In this document: one piece after another, positions 8,138 to 16,840 of the stretch
Layout of the letters: each line of letters opens with the position of its first letter
Numbering within the stretch: the stretch's first letter is position 1
Assembly: GCF_037104765.1 (NCBI RefSeq)
Contig: NZ_JBAWSY010000001.1
Coordinates: forward strand, 186,001 to 250,000
Length of the DNA: 64,000 nt
Reading direction: 5' to 3'
From: Psychrobacillus mangrovi
GTDB lineage: Bacteria; Bacillota; Bacilli; Bacillales_A; Planococcaceae
The notes under the pieces: generated by a model
Seen by the model: only the letters and a program-made list of their open reading frames with translations
Told to the model about the DNA's origin: nothing
Databases searched by the model: none
Program-made: the position numbers and the translations under genes

Positions 8138-9997
8138 TTGTTAAAGGGGTTCAATAAAAAAAGAAAACCTGTGAATTCAACAAAAATAAATAAAAAAGAA
8201 AAGAAAAGATTAAAAGAGAAAAGGATGCCTTCACTATCTTTATTCAAAAAAAATAAAAAACCGGGAAAAAGCATTTCCGTTTCTTCGAAAAAAAATGTTT
8301 TCAATTCTATTAGAGGTAGAGTAATTATCATCTTTTCTATATTAATTGTAATATTAATATCAATGCTAGTATTGACGTCTAATAAAATGTATTCATCTCA
8401 AAAGGCTCTTGAAAAGTTTACGAATGTTGATATTAAAGAACAAATGATGGTAAATCAAATTGCAACTGATATTTCTCAACTTGCAAATGCTGAACAAAGC
8501 TACATTATTACTGGTAAGTCAAATTATATGGCAAGTCATAGGAAATATAAAGATGCAATTATAACTCGTATTAAAGAATTAAAGGTAATATATAAGGATC
8601 GGTCTGATGAATTACAAAAAATTCAATTTATTGATCAATTTTTTACTTCTTACCTACAATATTCTGAACGGGTAATTAGTACCCGAGATGATCAAGGATT
8701 TGAAACTGCGCAAAAGCTAGTAAATGCAGGTAACGGGAAAACAATAATGAATTATATTGATGTATATATATTAGCGATAAATGAGCTCTTAGCTGAAAAA
8801 ACTGCTGAACAAATTGAATTACTAAAGAAAGAAAATAATACAGCGATGTTTTTATTTATTGCTCTCACAGTATTCTCTGTTGCATTAACCCTATCTTTTG
8901 GCATTTACTTATTTTATTCGATTAAACGAAGTACACGTTCCATTAATAAATCAATTTTAGATATTGCACAAGCTGGAGGAGATTTGACAAGACGTGTAAA
9001 AATAAAATCAAAAGATGAATTTGCAGAAATTGCAGAAAGCACAAACGTTTTAATTGCGTCTATCGCAAATTTAGTTAAACGTGTAAGTTTACTAACCGAG
9101 AATGTTTCTGCTAGCGGACAAGAACTAATGGCTTCGTCTGATGAGACAGCTATTACAATTCAATCAATAGCTGATTCGACGAATGAAATTGCTGTGGGCA
9201 GTGAACAAACTATACGTAGTATGAATGTTGCCATTCAAAAGATGAATTTACTGGAAGAATCAACACGATACTTGAACAATGATGCACAAGCTGTAAAAGA
9301 AGCAACAGATCAAATGATGAATGCAGCACGTAAAGGTGGAGAATCTGTACAGCACTCGTCTAATGTCATGATGAGCATTGAAGAAACAATGGCTAACACT
9401 TCTCAAACGGTTCAAGCACTCGGGACAAAATCCTATGAGATCACGTCTATTATTAAAACAATTACTGCAATTGCTGAACAAACTAACCTTCTTGCTTTAA
9501 ATGCAGCTATTGAAGCTGCTAGAGCTGGAGAACATGGACGTGGCTTTGCAGTCGTTGCTGATGAAGTCCGAAAACTTGCTGAACAGTCTCAAAATGCTGC
9601 GAAAGAAGTAACAGGTATTGTAACCTCCATTCAGTTAGAGGTTGCTTCTATTGTAAAACAAAACCATGAGGGCGTTGAAAATGTTATTCGTGGAGTAGAA
9701 GTAGCAAATGAAACAAATGCTTCATTAGAACAAATCATGAAACAAACGAATGAAACGATTACAATTATCGAGAAAATGGTAGATCAAATTGAGGAAACTC
9801 TTAACTTTAGTCAAGAAGTTGCGGCATCTTTCATTGAAGTTAATCAGATCGCTGAAAATACTGCCACAAATACAGAAACATCCGCCGCAGCAGCGCAGGA
9901 AGGCTCAGCTGCAATGGAAGAAATTAATGCTTCTTCTGTAGAGTTATCAAACCAAGCAGATGAGCTTAGAAAAGTTGTAAATGAATTTAAACTATAA
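8138..9997 (+). CDS. Methyl-accepting chemotaxis protein (transmembrane chemoreceptor)
   Basis: 619 residues from a TTG start at 8138 with AAGGGG upstream. The N-terminus is unusual: about 55 strongly basic residues (KINKKEKKRLKEKR, FKKNKKPGK) precede the first membrane helix (about 61-80). An extracytoplasmic helical sensor (about 85-230), a second helix (about 233-258), HAMP and the signalling domain follow. The signalling hairpin tip is the invariant EQTNLLALNAAIEAARAGE with GRGFAVVADEVRKLAEQS (seen). It should signal to CheA/CheW. The ligand is not predictable. It has its own terminator. Confidence 0.93.
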   Translation: MLKGFNKKRKPVNSTKINKKEKKRLKEKRMPSLSLFKKNKKPGKSISVSSKKNVFNSIRGRVIIIFSILIVILISMLVLTSNKMYSSQKALEKFTNVDIKEQMMVNQIATDISQLANAEQSYIITGKSNYMASHRKYKDAIITRIKELKVIYKDRSDELQKIQFIDQFFTSYLQYSERVISTRDDQGFETAQKLVNAGNGKTIMNYIDVYILAINELLAEKTAEQIELLKKENNTAMFLFIALTVFSVALTLSFGIYLFYSIKRSTRSINKSILDIAQAGGDLTRRVKIKSKDEFAEIAESTNVLIASIANLVKRVSLLTENVSASGQELMASSDETAITIQSIADSTNEIAVGSEQTIRSMNVAIQKMNLLEESTRYLNNDAQAVKEATDQMMNAARKGGESVQHSSNVMMSIEETMANTSQTVQALGTKSYEITSIIKTITAIAEQTNLLALNAAIEAARAGEHGRGFAVVADEVRKLAEQSQNAAKEVTGIVTSIQLEVASIVKQNHEGVENVIRGVEVANETNASLEQIMKQTNETITIIEKMVDQIEETLNFSQEVAASFIEVNQIAENTATNTETSAAAAQEGSAAMEEINASSVELSNQADELRKVVNEFKL

Positions 9998-10001
9998 TAT
10001 A

Positions 10002-10037
10002 AAGCACAGAAGATAATCCATCTTCTGTGCTTCTTTT
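10002..10037 (+). terminator. Terminator of the chemoreceptor gene
   Basis: Perfect 13-bp stem AAGCACAGAAGAT / ATCTTCTGTGCTT (10002-10014 and 10020-10032), 5-base loop, followed by CTTTTT. Confidence 0.9.
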
Positions 10038-10085
10038 TATTTTGGATAAGTTTTTGATTAGCTCGGTAGAGCATTTTTCAGCATG

Positions 10086-10216
10086 TTAAACGTGTTACAC
10101 TCCGTAGAAAATAGAAACACAGATGTGCGCTTGCTGCACGCTTCACATGAGCCTCCGCAGGATGGGTCGCTCCTTCGTCGCTCCCACTTACTTTACGGGG
10201 TCCATTCTTCGCGCTT
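10086..10216 (+). repeat. GC-rich intergenic repeat, family A, copy 1
   Basis: It begins TTAAACGTGTTACACTCC and contains GATGTGCGCTTGC, GAGCCTCCGCAGGATG, TCGCTCCTTCGTCGCTCCCA and TTCTTCGCGC. Copies 2 (10532) and 3 (10752) are highly similar. The composition is far more GC-rich than its surroundings and there is no credible ORF. Confidence 0.85.
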
Positions 10217-10352
10217 CGAAAAGACTGAAAAACTTACGTTTTAAATAACGTAATTGTTTTTTGAACAGAAAGTGCCAATATTCTTTGTCAATTTGTGAAT
10301 CCACATGTATGGATTTACATGGAGGGTTTTATGGCTTGAAATCATATTTCCG

Positions 10353-10490
10353 TTCCAGGCGGACGCTTTCCGCCGGCATGGCTTCAGCCGCTTCCCTTGC
10401 TCCTGCGCAAGCTCGTCGCAAAAACTATTTTCGCTACGCTCAGTCCAGGGTCTTCAGCTCATGCTATTCCGGCTGGAGTCGCCGCAGTGG
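10353..10490 (+). repeat. GC-rich intergenic repeat, family B, copy 1
   Basis: It runs from TTCCAGGCGGACGCTTTCCG through GCTCCTGCGCAAGCTCGTCG, CGCTACGCTCAGTCCAGGGT and TTCCGGCTGGAGTCGCC. The ends GGCGGACGC... and ...GGAGTCGCC are typical of a repeat often seen between genes in Bacillaceae/Planococcaceae (general recollection). An inverted copy lies at 21931-22050. The flank ACGTTTTAAAT/TAATTGTTTTTTGAAC (10236-10265) is also shared. Confidence 0.85.
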
Positions 10491-10531
10491 CTATTTCAAT
10501 TAAAGATGTAAATGCGGTGTCTGATTTCTTA

Positions 10532-10664
10532 TTAAACGTGTTACACTCCATAGAAAATAGAAACACGGATGTGCGCTTGCCGCACGCTTCGCATGAGCCT
10601 CCGCAGGATGAGTCGCTCCTTCGTCGCTCCCACATCCTTTACGGGGTCTCATTCTTCGCGCTCC
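10532..10664 (+). repeat. GC-rich intergenic repeat, family A, copy 2
   Basis: Near-identical to copy 1, with ATCCTTTACGGGGTCTCATTC at its end. It is preceded by CAATTAAAGATGTAAATG, which also precedes copy 3 at exactly the same distance, giving a 220-bp period. Confidence 0.85.
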
Positions 10665-10751
10665 TGCGGCGTGTAAGGCGCACATCCTAGAAACACCACT
10701 TTATTCAATCTAAATTCAATTAAAGATGTAAATGTTGGGGCTGATATCTAA

Positions 10752-10840
10752 TTAAATGTGTTTCACACCATAGAAAATAGAAAAAAGAATGTGCGCTTGC
10801 AGCATGTTGATAATTCGCTTCCTTCGTCGCTCCCACTTCC
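10752..10840 (+). repeat. GC-rich intergenic repeat, family A, copy 3 (degenerate)
   Basis: It begins TTAAATGTGTTTCACACC and keeps ATAGAAAATAG, ATGTGCGCTTGC and CTTCGTCGCTCCCA, but lacks the middle part of copies 1 and 2. Confidence 0.75.
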
Positions 10841-10881
10841 AAGACACACATCCCTCAATTCGGTGACCTTCGATTAATTCA

Positions 10882-10952
10882 AATGTGACAACAAAATACC
10901 ACGATCATTATTTGAGTTGGTTACAATTTTTAGGTATTGTAAAAAAATCGAA
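10882..10952 (+). pseudogene. Remnant of an IS1595-family transposase C-terminus
   Basis: Translation reads NVTTKYHDHYLSWLQFLG. The same region in the longer remnant at 28205-28423 reads NGVATKYLDHYLSWFQFLD, a typical ISXO2/IS1595-type transposase end. Only about 20 codons survive. Confidence 0.6.
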
Positions 10953-11085
10953 GTGACAATGCATCTCTAAGCAAAATGCTTGTAAAAAGTTGTTTATTAC
11001 CGATAAAAGGGTTTTGTTTTTACTTGTTGAATTACTAATAATATTAAGTATAAATAAATTTTTAAAAAATAGGAGGTGTTTTAAT

Positions 11086-11529
11086 GTGAAAAAATGGAAT
11101 ATATCCCTTTTAGTCTTTTTAATTTCTATCTTTTTTTTGATAGGATGTAGCAATAGTGAGAAAAAAACAAGTGAAATCAATCTGGAACAACTATCCAGAG
11201 TCGATATAAAAGAAGTAAATTCAGATGAAAGTTATAGTGAAGCTATAATAATCACGGAAAAAGAGACAGTGGATTTATTAAGCAAGATATTTGAACAAAT
11301 TAAATGGGAACAAAATGTAAAGGCTGAAATGTCAAGAAAAGAAGATGTAAGAGCAACTTTATTTTTCAACTTTGATAAAAATATGCCTGAGAAATTAGTA
11401 GAATATCTCATTTGGTTTAATCAGGGTAATGAAACGGCAACTATTATTGCTAAAGATGAAAATGCCTATGGAACATTAGAAAAAGAAAACGTACAAAACT
11501 TAAATGATATATTATTAAAGAACAATTAA
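11086..11529 (+). CDS. Putative lipoprotein, 147 aa, unknown function
   Basis: A GTG start at 11086 lies 7 bases after AGGAGGTG. The signal peptide ends in the lipobox LIGC (FFLIGCSNSEKK), so it should be lipid-anchored outside the membrane. The mature part is charged, with SEAIIITEKETVDLLSKIFEQIKWE and IIAKDENAYGTLE. The overall plan resembles small stress- or spore-associated Bacillus lipoproteins, but no family is recognised. It sits directly after the 10-kb repeat cluster and has its own terminator. Confidence 0.75.
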   Translation: MKKWNISLLVFLISIFFLIGCSNSEKKTSEINLEQLSRVDIKEVNSDESYSEAIIITEKETVDLLSKIFEQIKWEQNVKAEMSRKEDVRATLFFNFDKNMPEKLVEYLIWFNQGNETATIIAKDENAYGTLEKENVQNLNDILLKNN

Positions 11530-11556
11530 AAGAGCGTAAAAAGTACGCTCTTTTAA
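11526..11556. terminator. Bidirectional terminator between lipoprotein gene and msrB
   Basis: 13-bp perfect stem TTAAAAGAGCGTA / TACGCTCTTTTAA around a 5-base loop. It overlaps the lipoprotein stop codon and can also serve msrB on the other strand. Confidence 0.85.
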
Positions 11557-11596
11557 TTTCCTATTCAAATCAACAATAATGTTTAACATAGCCTAA

Positions 11597-12007
11597 TTAA
11601 AATAATTTAAGGTATTCTTCATAACCCTCTTCTTTAAGCTTTTCCTTTGGAATAAATCGTAACGCTGCAGAGTTAATGCAATAACGAAGACCAGTTTCTT
11701 CTTGAGGGCCATCCGGGAAGACATGTCCTAAATGAGAATCTGCAGTTTTACTTCTTACTTCTACTCTTCTCATGCCATGACTATCATCAAATTTTTCTAA
11801 AACCTCTTGGTCCTCAATTGGTCTAGTAAAACTTGGCCAACCACATCCTGCATCATACTTGTCTTTTGAATGAAATAATGGTTTGCCAGAGACAACGTCT
11901 ACATATATACCTTCAACAAAATGCTTATCAAACTCATTTTGAAAAGGAGGTTCCGTACCATTTTGTTGCGTTACAAAATACTGCATATCTGTTAATTTTT
12001 CTTTCAT
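11597..12007 (-). CDS. msrB: Peptide-methionine (R)-S-oxide reductase MsrB
   Basis: 136 residues from the ATG at 12007, which overlaps the msrA stop (ATGA) and has GGGGGG upstream. Motifs are YDAGCGWPSF, VRSKTADSHLGHVF and the catalytic Cys in GLRYCINSAALRF. The paired CxxC zinc sites of zinc-type MsrB are absent (VDVVSGKPLF at the first position), so this is the zinc-free form. It reduces Met-R-sulfoxide in proteins using thioredoxin (established). It forms an operon with msrA, as in B. subtilis. Confidence 0.95.
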   Translation of the reverse strand: MKEKLTDMQYFVTQQNGTEPPFQNEFDKHFVEGIYVDVVSGKPLFHSKDKYDAGCGWPSFTRPIEDQEVLEKFDDSHGMRRVEVRSKTADSHLGHVFPDGPQEETGLRYCINSAALRFIPKEKLKEEGYEEYLKLF

Positions 12008-12528
12008 TTTAAATCCCCCCAATTTTTTTCTATGAAAGCTGCTCTTCCAGATCCAACATTATAACGATTATAATGCGTCGGATTTTTTTTATAATAATCT
12101 TGGTGATAAGCTTCGGCTGGATAAAACTCACTTGCAGGGATTATTTTTGTAGCCACTTTTGTTGGAAACTTTTTAGATGCGTCTAAATCCGCTTTTGATT
12201 TCTCTGCTTTAACCCGTTGTTCATCAGAATGATAGAAAATAGCTGTCTGATAGGAAGTACCTCTATCGAAAAATTGACCATTATCATCTGTTGGATCAAT
12301 ATTCATCCAAAATATTTCTAATAATTTTTCATATGGAAATATATCTGGATTAAATGTAATTTGGACTGCTTCATAATGACCTGTTTCATTGGAACATACT
12401 TGTTCATACGTTGGATTTTCAACATGCCCTCCTGTATAGCCGGAGATTACTTGTTCAATTCCATCATAAGAATCAAACGGCTTCACCATACACCAAAAAC
12501 AGCCACCTGCAAATGTTGCTTTTTCCAT
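12004..12528 (-). CDS. msrA: Peptide-methionine (S)-S-oxide reductase MsrA
   Basis: 174 residues with the catalytic motif GCFWC (Cys10), SGYTGG, a YEQVCSNETGHYEAVQI region and the C-terminal NRYNVGSGRAAFIEKNW. It reduces Met-S-sulfoxide, complementing MsrB. A strong RBS AAGGAGGAGAAGGAA precedes the ATG. The stop overlaps the msrB start by four bases, so the two reductases are translationally coupled. A ypmS homologue lies just upstream on the same strand. Confidence 0.95.
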   Translation of the reverse strand: MEKATFAGGCFWCMVKPFDSYDGIEQVISGYTGGHVENPTYEQVCSNETGHYEAVQITFNPDIFPYEKLLEIFWMNIDPTDDNGQFFDRGTSYQTAIFYHSDEQRVKAEKSKADLDASKKFPTKVATKIIPASEFYPAEAYHQDYYKKNPTHYNRYNVGSGRAAFIEKNWGDLK

Positions 12529-12541
12529 TTCCTTCTCCTCC

Positions 12542-13114
12542 TTACTCAGATGGGATAATTATTTCTAACGTGATGATATCTTCCTCCAGATTTAGCTCTT
12601 TTGCCCGAACACGGACTCCTGAAGACATTGGTATGCTGGCTAATTGAATAAGAACCTCCTCGTCTTCAGGTCTGACAATCATCCACTCTGGTAATTGAAT
12701 TGAATCATTCAATACTTTTAGTACTGTTTCTGGAGGTAGCTGTAATTGACCTATTTCCACAGAAGACTGCTCCAAGCGTATATTTCCGTTTTCTTCGACA
12801 AAAGGTTCAAAATACAATTTTACGGGAAGAACAGTAGAGAAAATAGTCAACTCGGATGAAAGAATCACTTGATCTTCTATAGTTAAATTCACTGGAAGAG
12901 GTTTTCCCTCCATTGCTTTCTTCATAAAAGTATTAGCTATCCCTTCAAAATCCTCTTTTGTCGCGTTAACTGTTAGGATATTTCCTGAAACATTTGGTGT
13001 TTCTATTTGCACATCTGAAGAATCAGATGGACTAGAAATCCAATAAAAAAATCCGATTATAGACCCTACTATTAATATAATTAATAAAAAAAATGCAATC
13101 TTCCATTTGTTCAT
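12542..13114 (-). CDS. ypmS: YpmS-like membrane-anchored protein (DUF2140)
   Basis: 190 residues. One N-terminal helix (about 5-27, WKIAFFLLIILIVGSIIGFF) is followed by an extracytoplasmic domain with LPVNLTIEDQVILSSELTIF and GVRVRAKELNLEEDIITLEI. Size, topology and position between a GDSL hydrolase and msrA/B match B. subtilis YpmS, whose function is unknown. It is 12 bases from the upstream GDSL gene, suggesting one operon ypmR-ypmS-msrA-msrB. Confidence 0.85.
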   Translation of the reverse strand: MNKWKIAFFLLIILIVGSIIGFFYWISSPSDSSDVQIETPNVSGNILTVNATKEDFEGIANTFMKKAMEGKPLPVNLTIEDQVILSSELTIFSTVLPVKLYFEPFVEENGNIRLEQSSVEIGQLQLPPETVLKVLNDSIQLPEWMIVRPEDEEVLIQLASIPMSSGVRVRAKELNLEEDIITLEIIIPSE

Positions 13115-13126
13115 CTCATCAACTCC

Positions 13127-13933
13127 CTAAAACAACAATTCCCTATTTTGCTCATCAATAAAACCACAATTATTTAAGGAGCTTATGATAGATTCTTTCA
13201 TTAATTGATATCCCTTACTATTCGGATGAAAAAAATCTGTATGATACACTAAATTGGCATTTGTATCAAAATGCTTATCGATAGGTACATAACAAGCATT
13301 TTTATCCTCGTTTGCTAACATCTCGATTGAATTATTCCATTCCTCAATTATTGTTTCAAATTCATTCGCTTCATTTGAAACAACAGTTAGCGGATTATAT
13401 ATTCCTATTAAAACTATTTTACCATTACTATTAATCTCTCGTATCTTCTTAATTATTTTTTCATAATTATTTTGATATGAAACTAATCCTTTCTGGAATG
13501 GCTCCACCTTTAAATTAAATAATTCTTTTTTAACGATCTTCATCAAATCGTTTCCACCGATCGTAATTGTAACAAAATCTGCATTTCTAATTGCATAATC
13601 AATGTCACCATTATTCATCATTTTTAGTAATTGGTCGCTTCTTCTACCTCTTAATGCAGTATTGGTTAAAATTACATCTTCTATTCCTTTATATTGTAAT
13701 AGTTCTGTCTTTAATCTTCCAATATATCCACTTCTTTTTAATTCATCTCCAACACCTTTAGTTAGGGAGTCTCCTATTCCAACTAAATGTATTGTTCTAG
13801 GAAAGAATGAATAGGGAATAACATATTCTTCGAATGCAATTGCTTCCTTCTTTGTAAAATCTAAAGAAAATGGTTTCTGTTTTGTACAACCAGTTAATAT
13901 AATAATACAAAATAAATATAGGACGTACTTCAT
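13127..13933 (-). CDS. ypmR: SGNH/GDSL-family lipoprotein hydrolase (YpmR-like)
   Basis: 268 residues. The lipoprotein signal ends in LTGC (IIILTGCTKQ). Block I is VGIGDSLTKGVGDE with the catalytic Ser, the GGND motif (TITIGGNDLMK) supplies the oxyanion residues, and block V is TDFFHPNSKGYQLM with Asp/His. These are hallmarks of SGNH esterases acting outside the membrane on lipids, carbohydrate esters or wall polymers (family knowledge). Substrate is unknown. It is first in the ypmR-ypmS-msrA-msrB run and has RBS AAAGGGGATAGGA. Confidence 0.9.
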   Translation of the reverse strand: MKYVLYLFCIIILTGCTKQKPFSLDFTKKEAIAFEEYVIPYSFFPRTIHLVGIGDSLTKGVGDELKRSGYIGRLKTELLQYKGIEDVILTNTALRGRRSDQLLKMMNNGDIDYAIRNADFVTITIGGNDLMKIVKKELFNLKVEPFQKGLVSYQNNYEKIIKKIREINSNGKIVLIGIYNPLTVVSNEANEFETIIEEWNNSIEMLANEDKNACYVPIDKHFDTNANLVYHTDFFHPNSKGYQLMKESIISSLNNCGFIDEQNRELLF

Positions 13934-13962
13934 TCCTATCCCCTTTCAATAATATAAAAGCA

Positions 13963-13992
13963 AAAGCAGGGACATATCCATATCCCTGCTTT
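13963..13992 (-). terminator. Terminator after the DegV-family gene
   Basis: 10-bp perfect stem AAAGCAGGGA / TCCCTGCTTT (13963-13972 and 13983-13992), T-rich downstream on the minus strand. Confidence 0.8.
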
Positions 13993-14002
13993 ACCTAAGT
14001 AA

Positions 14003-14842
14003 TTAATCAGTCATATACATAAAACCAATAGCACCTGGACCAGTATGTGTACTTATTACAGGAGAAGTAAATGAAACTTGAATATTCTTAAAACCTGTTT
14101 CCTCTATAAGTTTCATCAACGGTGTCGCCATGGAAAATCCATTTGCATGCGAAATCCCAACAGCTTTTACTATTTTTCCTTTCGTATCTTCTGTAAATTG
14201 TTTAAATAAATAACTAACTACTTGCTTATGACTTCTTACTTTTGTAATTGGAGTATATACACCATCTGTTAGACTAGCTATTGGTTTTATAGAAAGTAGT
14301 GACCCTAATATTGCCGTTCCCTTACCAATGCGACCGCCTTTTACTAAGTTATCTAGTGTATCAACAACTACATATAAGTTAGAGTTTGACCGTATAGTTT
14401 CAATTCTTTTTAATATCGCTTCTAAAGTCTCACCACTTTTAGCCATTTTTGCAGCCTCTTCTACTTGAAAAGATAAAGCAAAGGAAATAAATTTAGAATC
14501 AAAAACTGTTACATCCGTTTCAGTCATTTCAGCAGCAGCTTGAGCTGATTTAACTGTTCCACTCATGCCACCAGTCATATGTATAGATATTATTTGATCA
14601 CCATTTTCACCCAACTTATCGTACAACTCTTTAAAAACGCCTACCGCTGGTTGTGATGACTTTGGTAAATTCTTCGATGAGGCCATTTTTTCTAAAAAAT
14701 CTTCTGGATTTATATCTACACCATCGGTATATGATTTTCCATCAATTTGTATCGTTAGTGGTACTACATGAATATTGAAGGCTTCAATCAGATCTTTTGA
14801 TAAATCAGCTGTTGAATCCGTTACAATATGAATTTTAGACAC
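14003..14842 (-). CDS. DegV-family fatty-acid-binding protein
   Basis: 279 residues from a GTG at 14842, placed 5 bases after GAAGGAAGGG; an upstream ATG would add nine residues without a better RBS. Family motifs are VTDSTADLSKDLI, PLTIQIDGKSYTDG, SSQPAVGVF, ISIHMTGGMSGT, DSKFISFALSFQ, DTLDNLVKGGRIGKG and a C-terminal ISTHTGPGAIGFMY. DegV/FakB proteins bind a fatty acid and, with FakA kinase, present it for phosphorylation (family knowledge). No FakA is adjacent, so the role in lipid uptake is inferred. Confidence 0.9.
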   Translation of the reverse strand: MSKIHIVTDSTADLSKDLIEAFNIHVVPLTIQIDGKSYTDGVDINPEDFLEKMASSKNLPKSSQPAVGVFKELYDKLGENGDQIISIHMTGGMSGTVKSAQAAAEMTETDVTVFDSKFISFALSFQVEEAAKMAKSGETLEAILKRIETIRSNSNLYVVVDTLDNLVKGGRIGKGTAILGSLLSIKPIASLTDGVYTPITKVRSHKQVVSYLFKQFTEDTKGKIVKAVGISHANGFSMATPLMKLIEETGFKNIQVSFTSPVISTHTGPGAIGFMYMTD

Positions 14843-15318
14843 ATGATCCCTTCCTTCCTCTATATACATATTATAAGAAGAAGTGGAGTGTTATGTAAAC
14901 TAATTGCTATTTTAAAATCACTTCAGAAACCTCTTTTAATATAATTTTTTGGGACTTCAATGAATACTTTCTACACTATATGAAGGTTAAATAAAAATTT
15001 GAACTTTTTATGGACGATTTTGTTGTTATTTTCTCCATTCCTTATAATACAAAAGATACTTTCTTGGAATATCAAAAATTCCTTTATGATTGCTAATAAA
15101 AAGTACTGGCCCATCTAGTATATTTTTAGGCCAGTTACTTCAATTGTACTTTTTGTTTCATTTAATATTTCTGAAGCTCAACTTTTTGGTTTTGGTTGAA
15201 CAAGTTCATCATACTCTTTACTCGATAATTCATTCTTTTTTGCTTTTACTAATGAAGTATGAGCAAACTTGATTGTAAATAGAAAATATAAAGACGAATA
15301 TCCTTAACAGGTAAACAA
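14843..15318. other. Intergenic stretch with dfrA terminator and a short start-less frame
   Basis: On the minus strand about 15170-15275 encodes KFAHTSLVKAKKNELSSKEYDELVQPKPKS after a hydrophobic stretch, but no start codon or RBS is present. It may be the tail of a decayed membrane-protein gene behind dfrA. The rest contains only the terminator at 15103-15139 and AT-rich sequence. Confidence 0.4.
15103..15139 (-). terminator. Probable terminator of the thyA-dfrA operon
   Basis: AGTA-CTGGCC and GGCCAG-TTACT form a stem with one bulge around a 17-base loop, followed on the minus strand by ACTTTTTATT. Confidence 0.6.
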
Positions 15319-15810
15319 CTAGTCATTAATCTTTCTATCGTAAACCAAATAGGAGAATGTTATGCCATCAGGTGTATGCAAATCTTCTGAAGTTTCAACA
15401 AGTGCCCATTCTTCATTATTGTATGGCGGGAAAAAAGTGTCTCCATCAAAAACATTTTGTATAAATGTTATATAAAGTCGATCAGCTTTTGGTAAAACTG
15501 CTCTAAATATTTGTTCTCCACCGATTATCATGACTTCCTCGTGAAATTCCTTAGCAAGATTAATTGCGTCTTCGATTGTACTCACTACCTCGGCACCCTC
15601 TACTTTATAGGAAGGATTTCTTGTAATAATAATATTTTTTCTTCCAGGTAGAATTCTTCCTATCGCTTCAAAAGTTTTTCTTCCCATTACCATTGCCTTG
15701 CCCATCGTTTTATTTTTAAAATAAGCTAAATCCCCGGGAATATGCCAAGGCATCTCATTATTTAAGCCAATTACTCTGTTTGGATCATGTGCTACGATTA
15801 ATGAAATCAT
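15319..15810 (-). CDS. dfrA: Dihydrofolate reductase
   Basis: 163 residues. The ATG at 15810 has AAAGGAGAG at good spacing; the open frame extends seven codons further but without an RBS. Motifs are MISLIVAHDPNRVIGLNNEMPWHIPGD in outline (substrate Asp in the PWH..DLAYFK helix), GKAMVMGRKTFEAIG, NIIITRNPSY and VMIIGGEQIF. It reduces dihydrofolate to tetrahydrofolate with NADPH (established). It follows thyA with about 20 bases between, the usual Bacillus pair, because thymidylate synthase produces dihydrofolate. Confidence 0.96.
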   Translation of the reverse strand: MISLIVAHDPNRVIGLNNEMPWHIPGDLAYFKNKTMGKAMVMGRKTFEAIGRILPGRKNIIITRNPSYKVEGAEVVSTIEDAINLAKEFHEEVMIIGGEQIFRAVLPKADRLYITFIQNVFDGDTFFPPYNNEEWALVETSEDLHTPDGITFSYLVYDRKIND

Positions 15811-15830
15811 TATATTCTCTCCTTTAATCA

Positions 15831-16775
15831 CTACACCGCAATTGGTGCTTTAATACGAGGATGTGGATCATATCCAACTAAAGAAATATCCTCTACTTCA
15901 TAGTCAAAAATTGAATTTTTATCAGAAGAAAGTATGAGTGTAGGTAACTGTTTTGGTTCACGTTCTAGTTGCGTTTCAACTTGCTCCATATGATTTAAAT
16001 ATAAATGGGCATCACCAAGTGTATGAACGAATTCTCCAACTTCCAATTGACATTCTTTTGCTATTAAATGTGTTAATAAAGCGTACGAAGCTATATTAAA
16101 AGGAACACCAAGAAATACATCTGCACTCCGTTGATACAATTGACAAGAAAGTTTCCCATTCGCCACATAGAACTGCATGAACGAATGACATGGTGGTAGT
16201 GCCATATCATCTACCTCTGCAGGATTCCACGCTGTAATGATATGTCTTCTAGAATCTGGATTGTTTTTTAATTGATAAATAAGATTTTGAACCTGATCAA
16301 TTGTTTGTCCATCATTGCCCGGCCAAGATCTCCATTGTTTTCCGTAAACAGGACCTAAATCACCAAATTCATTTGCAAATTGTTCATCGGAAAGTATTTT
16401 GGAACAGAAAATCTCCATTTGTTCTTCCACAATAGTCTTAAATGCTGGATCATTCGCTGCTCGAACACCAAAATTAGTCATATCTGGCCCTTTGTAGCTT
16501 TCACTATTTACCCATTTCTCAAAAGCCCATTCATCCCAAATATGGTTTTTTTCCTTCATTAATGTTTTAACATTTGTGTCGCCTTTTAGGAACCATAATA
16601 ATTCGCTCACTACTAATCGAAATGCTGTTTTTTTAGTTGTTACAAGTGGAAAACCTTTCGCTAAATCAAAGCGCATCTGATAGCCAAAGACACTTTTCGT
16701 TCCAACACCTGTTCGATCTTCTTTAATGACTCCATTTTCTTTAATATGTCGGCATAAATTTAAGTACTGTTCCAT
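15831..16775 (-). CDS. thyA: Thymidylate synthase
   Basis: 314 residues with KEDRTGVGTKSVFGYQMRFDL, LVTTKKTAFRLVVSELLWFL, the catalytic Cys in LPPCHSFMQFY, CQLYQRSADVFLGVPFNIASYALL and HLYLNHMEQ. It is about 50 residues longer than the E. coli enzyme. The extra stretch (about residues 85-135, WAFEKWVNSESYKG onward) corresponds to the small-domain insert of the Lactobacillus-type enzymes. It methylates dUMP with methylene-tetrahydrofolate (established). RBS AAAAGGGGAATTCC. It forms an operon with dfrA. Confidence 0.97.
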   Translation of the reverse strand: MEQYLNLCRHIKENGVIKEDRTGVGTKSVFGYQMRFDLAKGFPLVTTKKTAFRLVVSELLWFLKGDTNVKTLMKEKNHIWDEWAFEKWVNSESYKGPDMTNFGVRAANDPAFKTIVEEQMEIFCSKILSDEQFANEFGDLGPVYGKQWRSWPGNDGQTIDQVQNLIYQLKNNPDSRRHIITAWNPAEVDDMALPPCHSFMQFYVANGKLSCQLYQRSADVFLGVPFNIASYALLTHLIAKECQLEVGEFVHTLGDAHLYLNHMEQVETQLEREPKQLPTLILSSDKNSIFDYEVEDISLVGYDPHPRIKAPIAV

Positions 16776-16840
16776 TGGAATTCCCCTTTTTTTACTTTCT
16801 ATTCATTCTTAGCTTCCTATTATAACAAAAAGGCTCTCAT

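Noticed and set aside
10261..10690. Several overlapping open frames in the 10-kb repeat cluster
   Set aside because: They exist only because the repeats are GC-rich and stop-poor; they lack RBSs and recognisable domains, and the DNA is repeated elsewhere.
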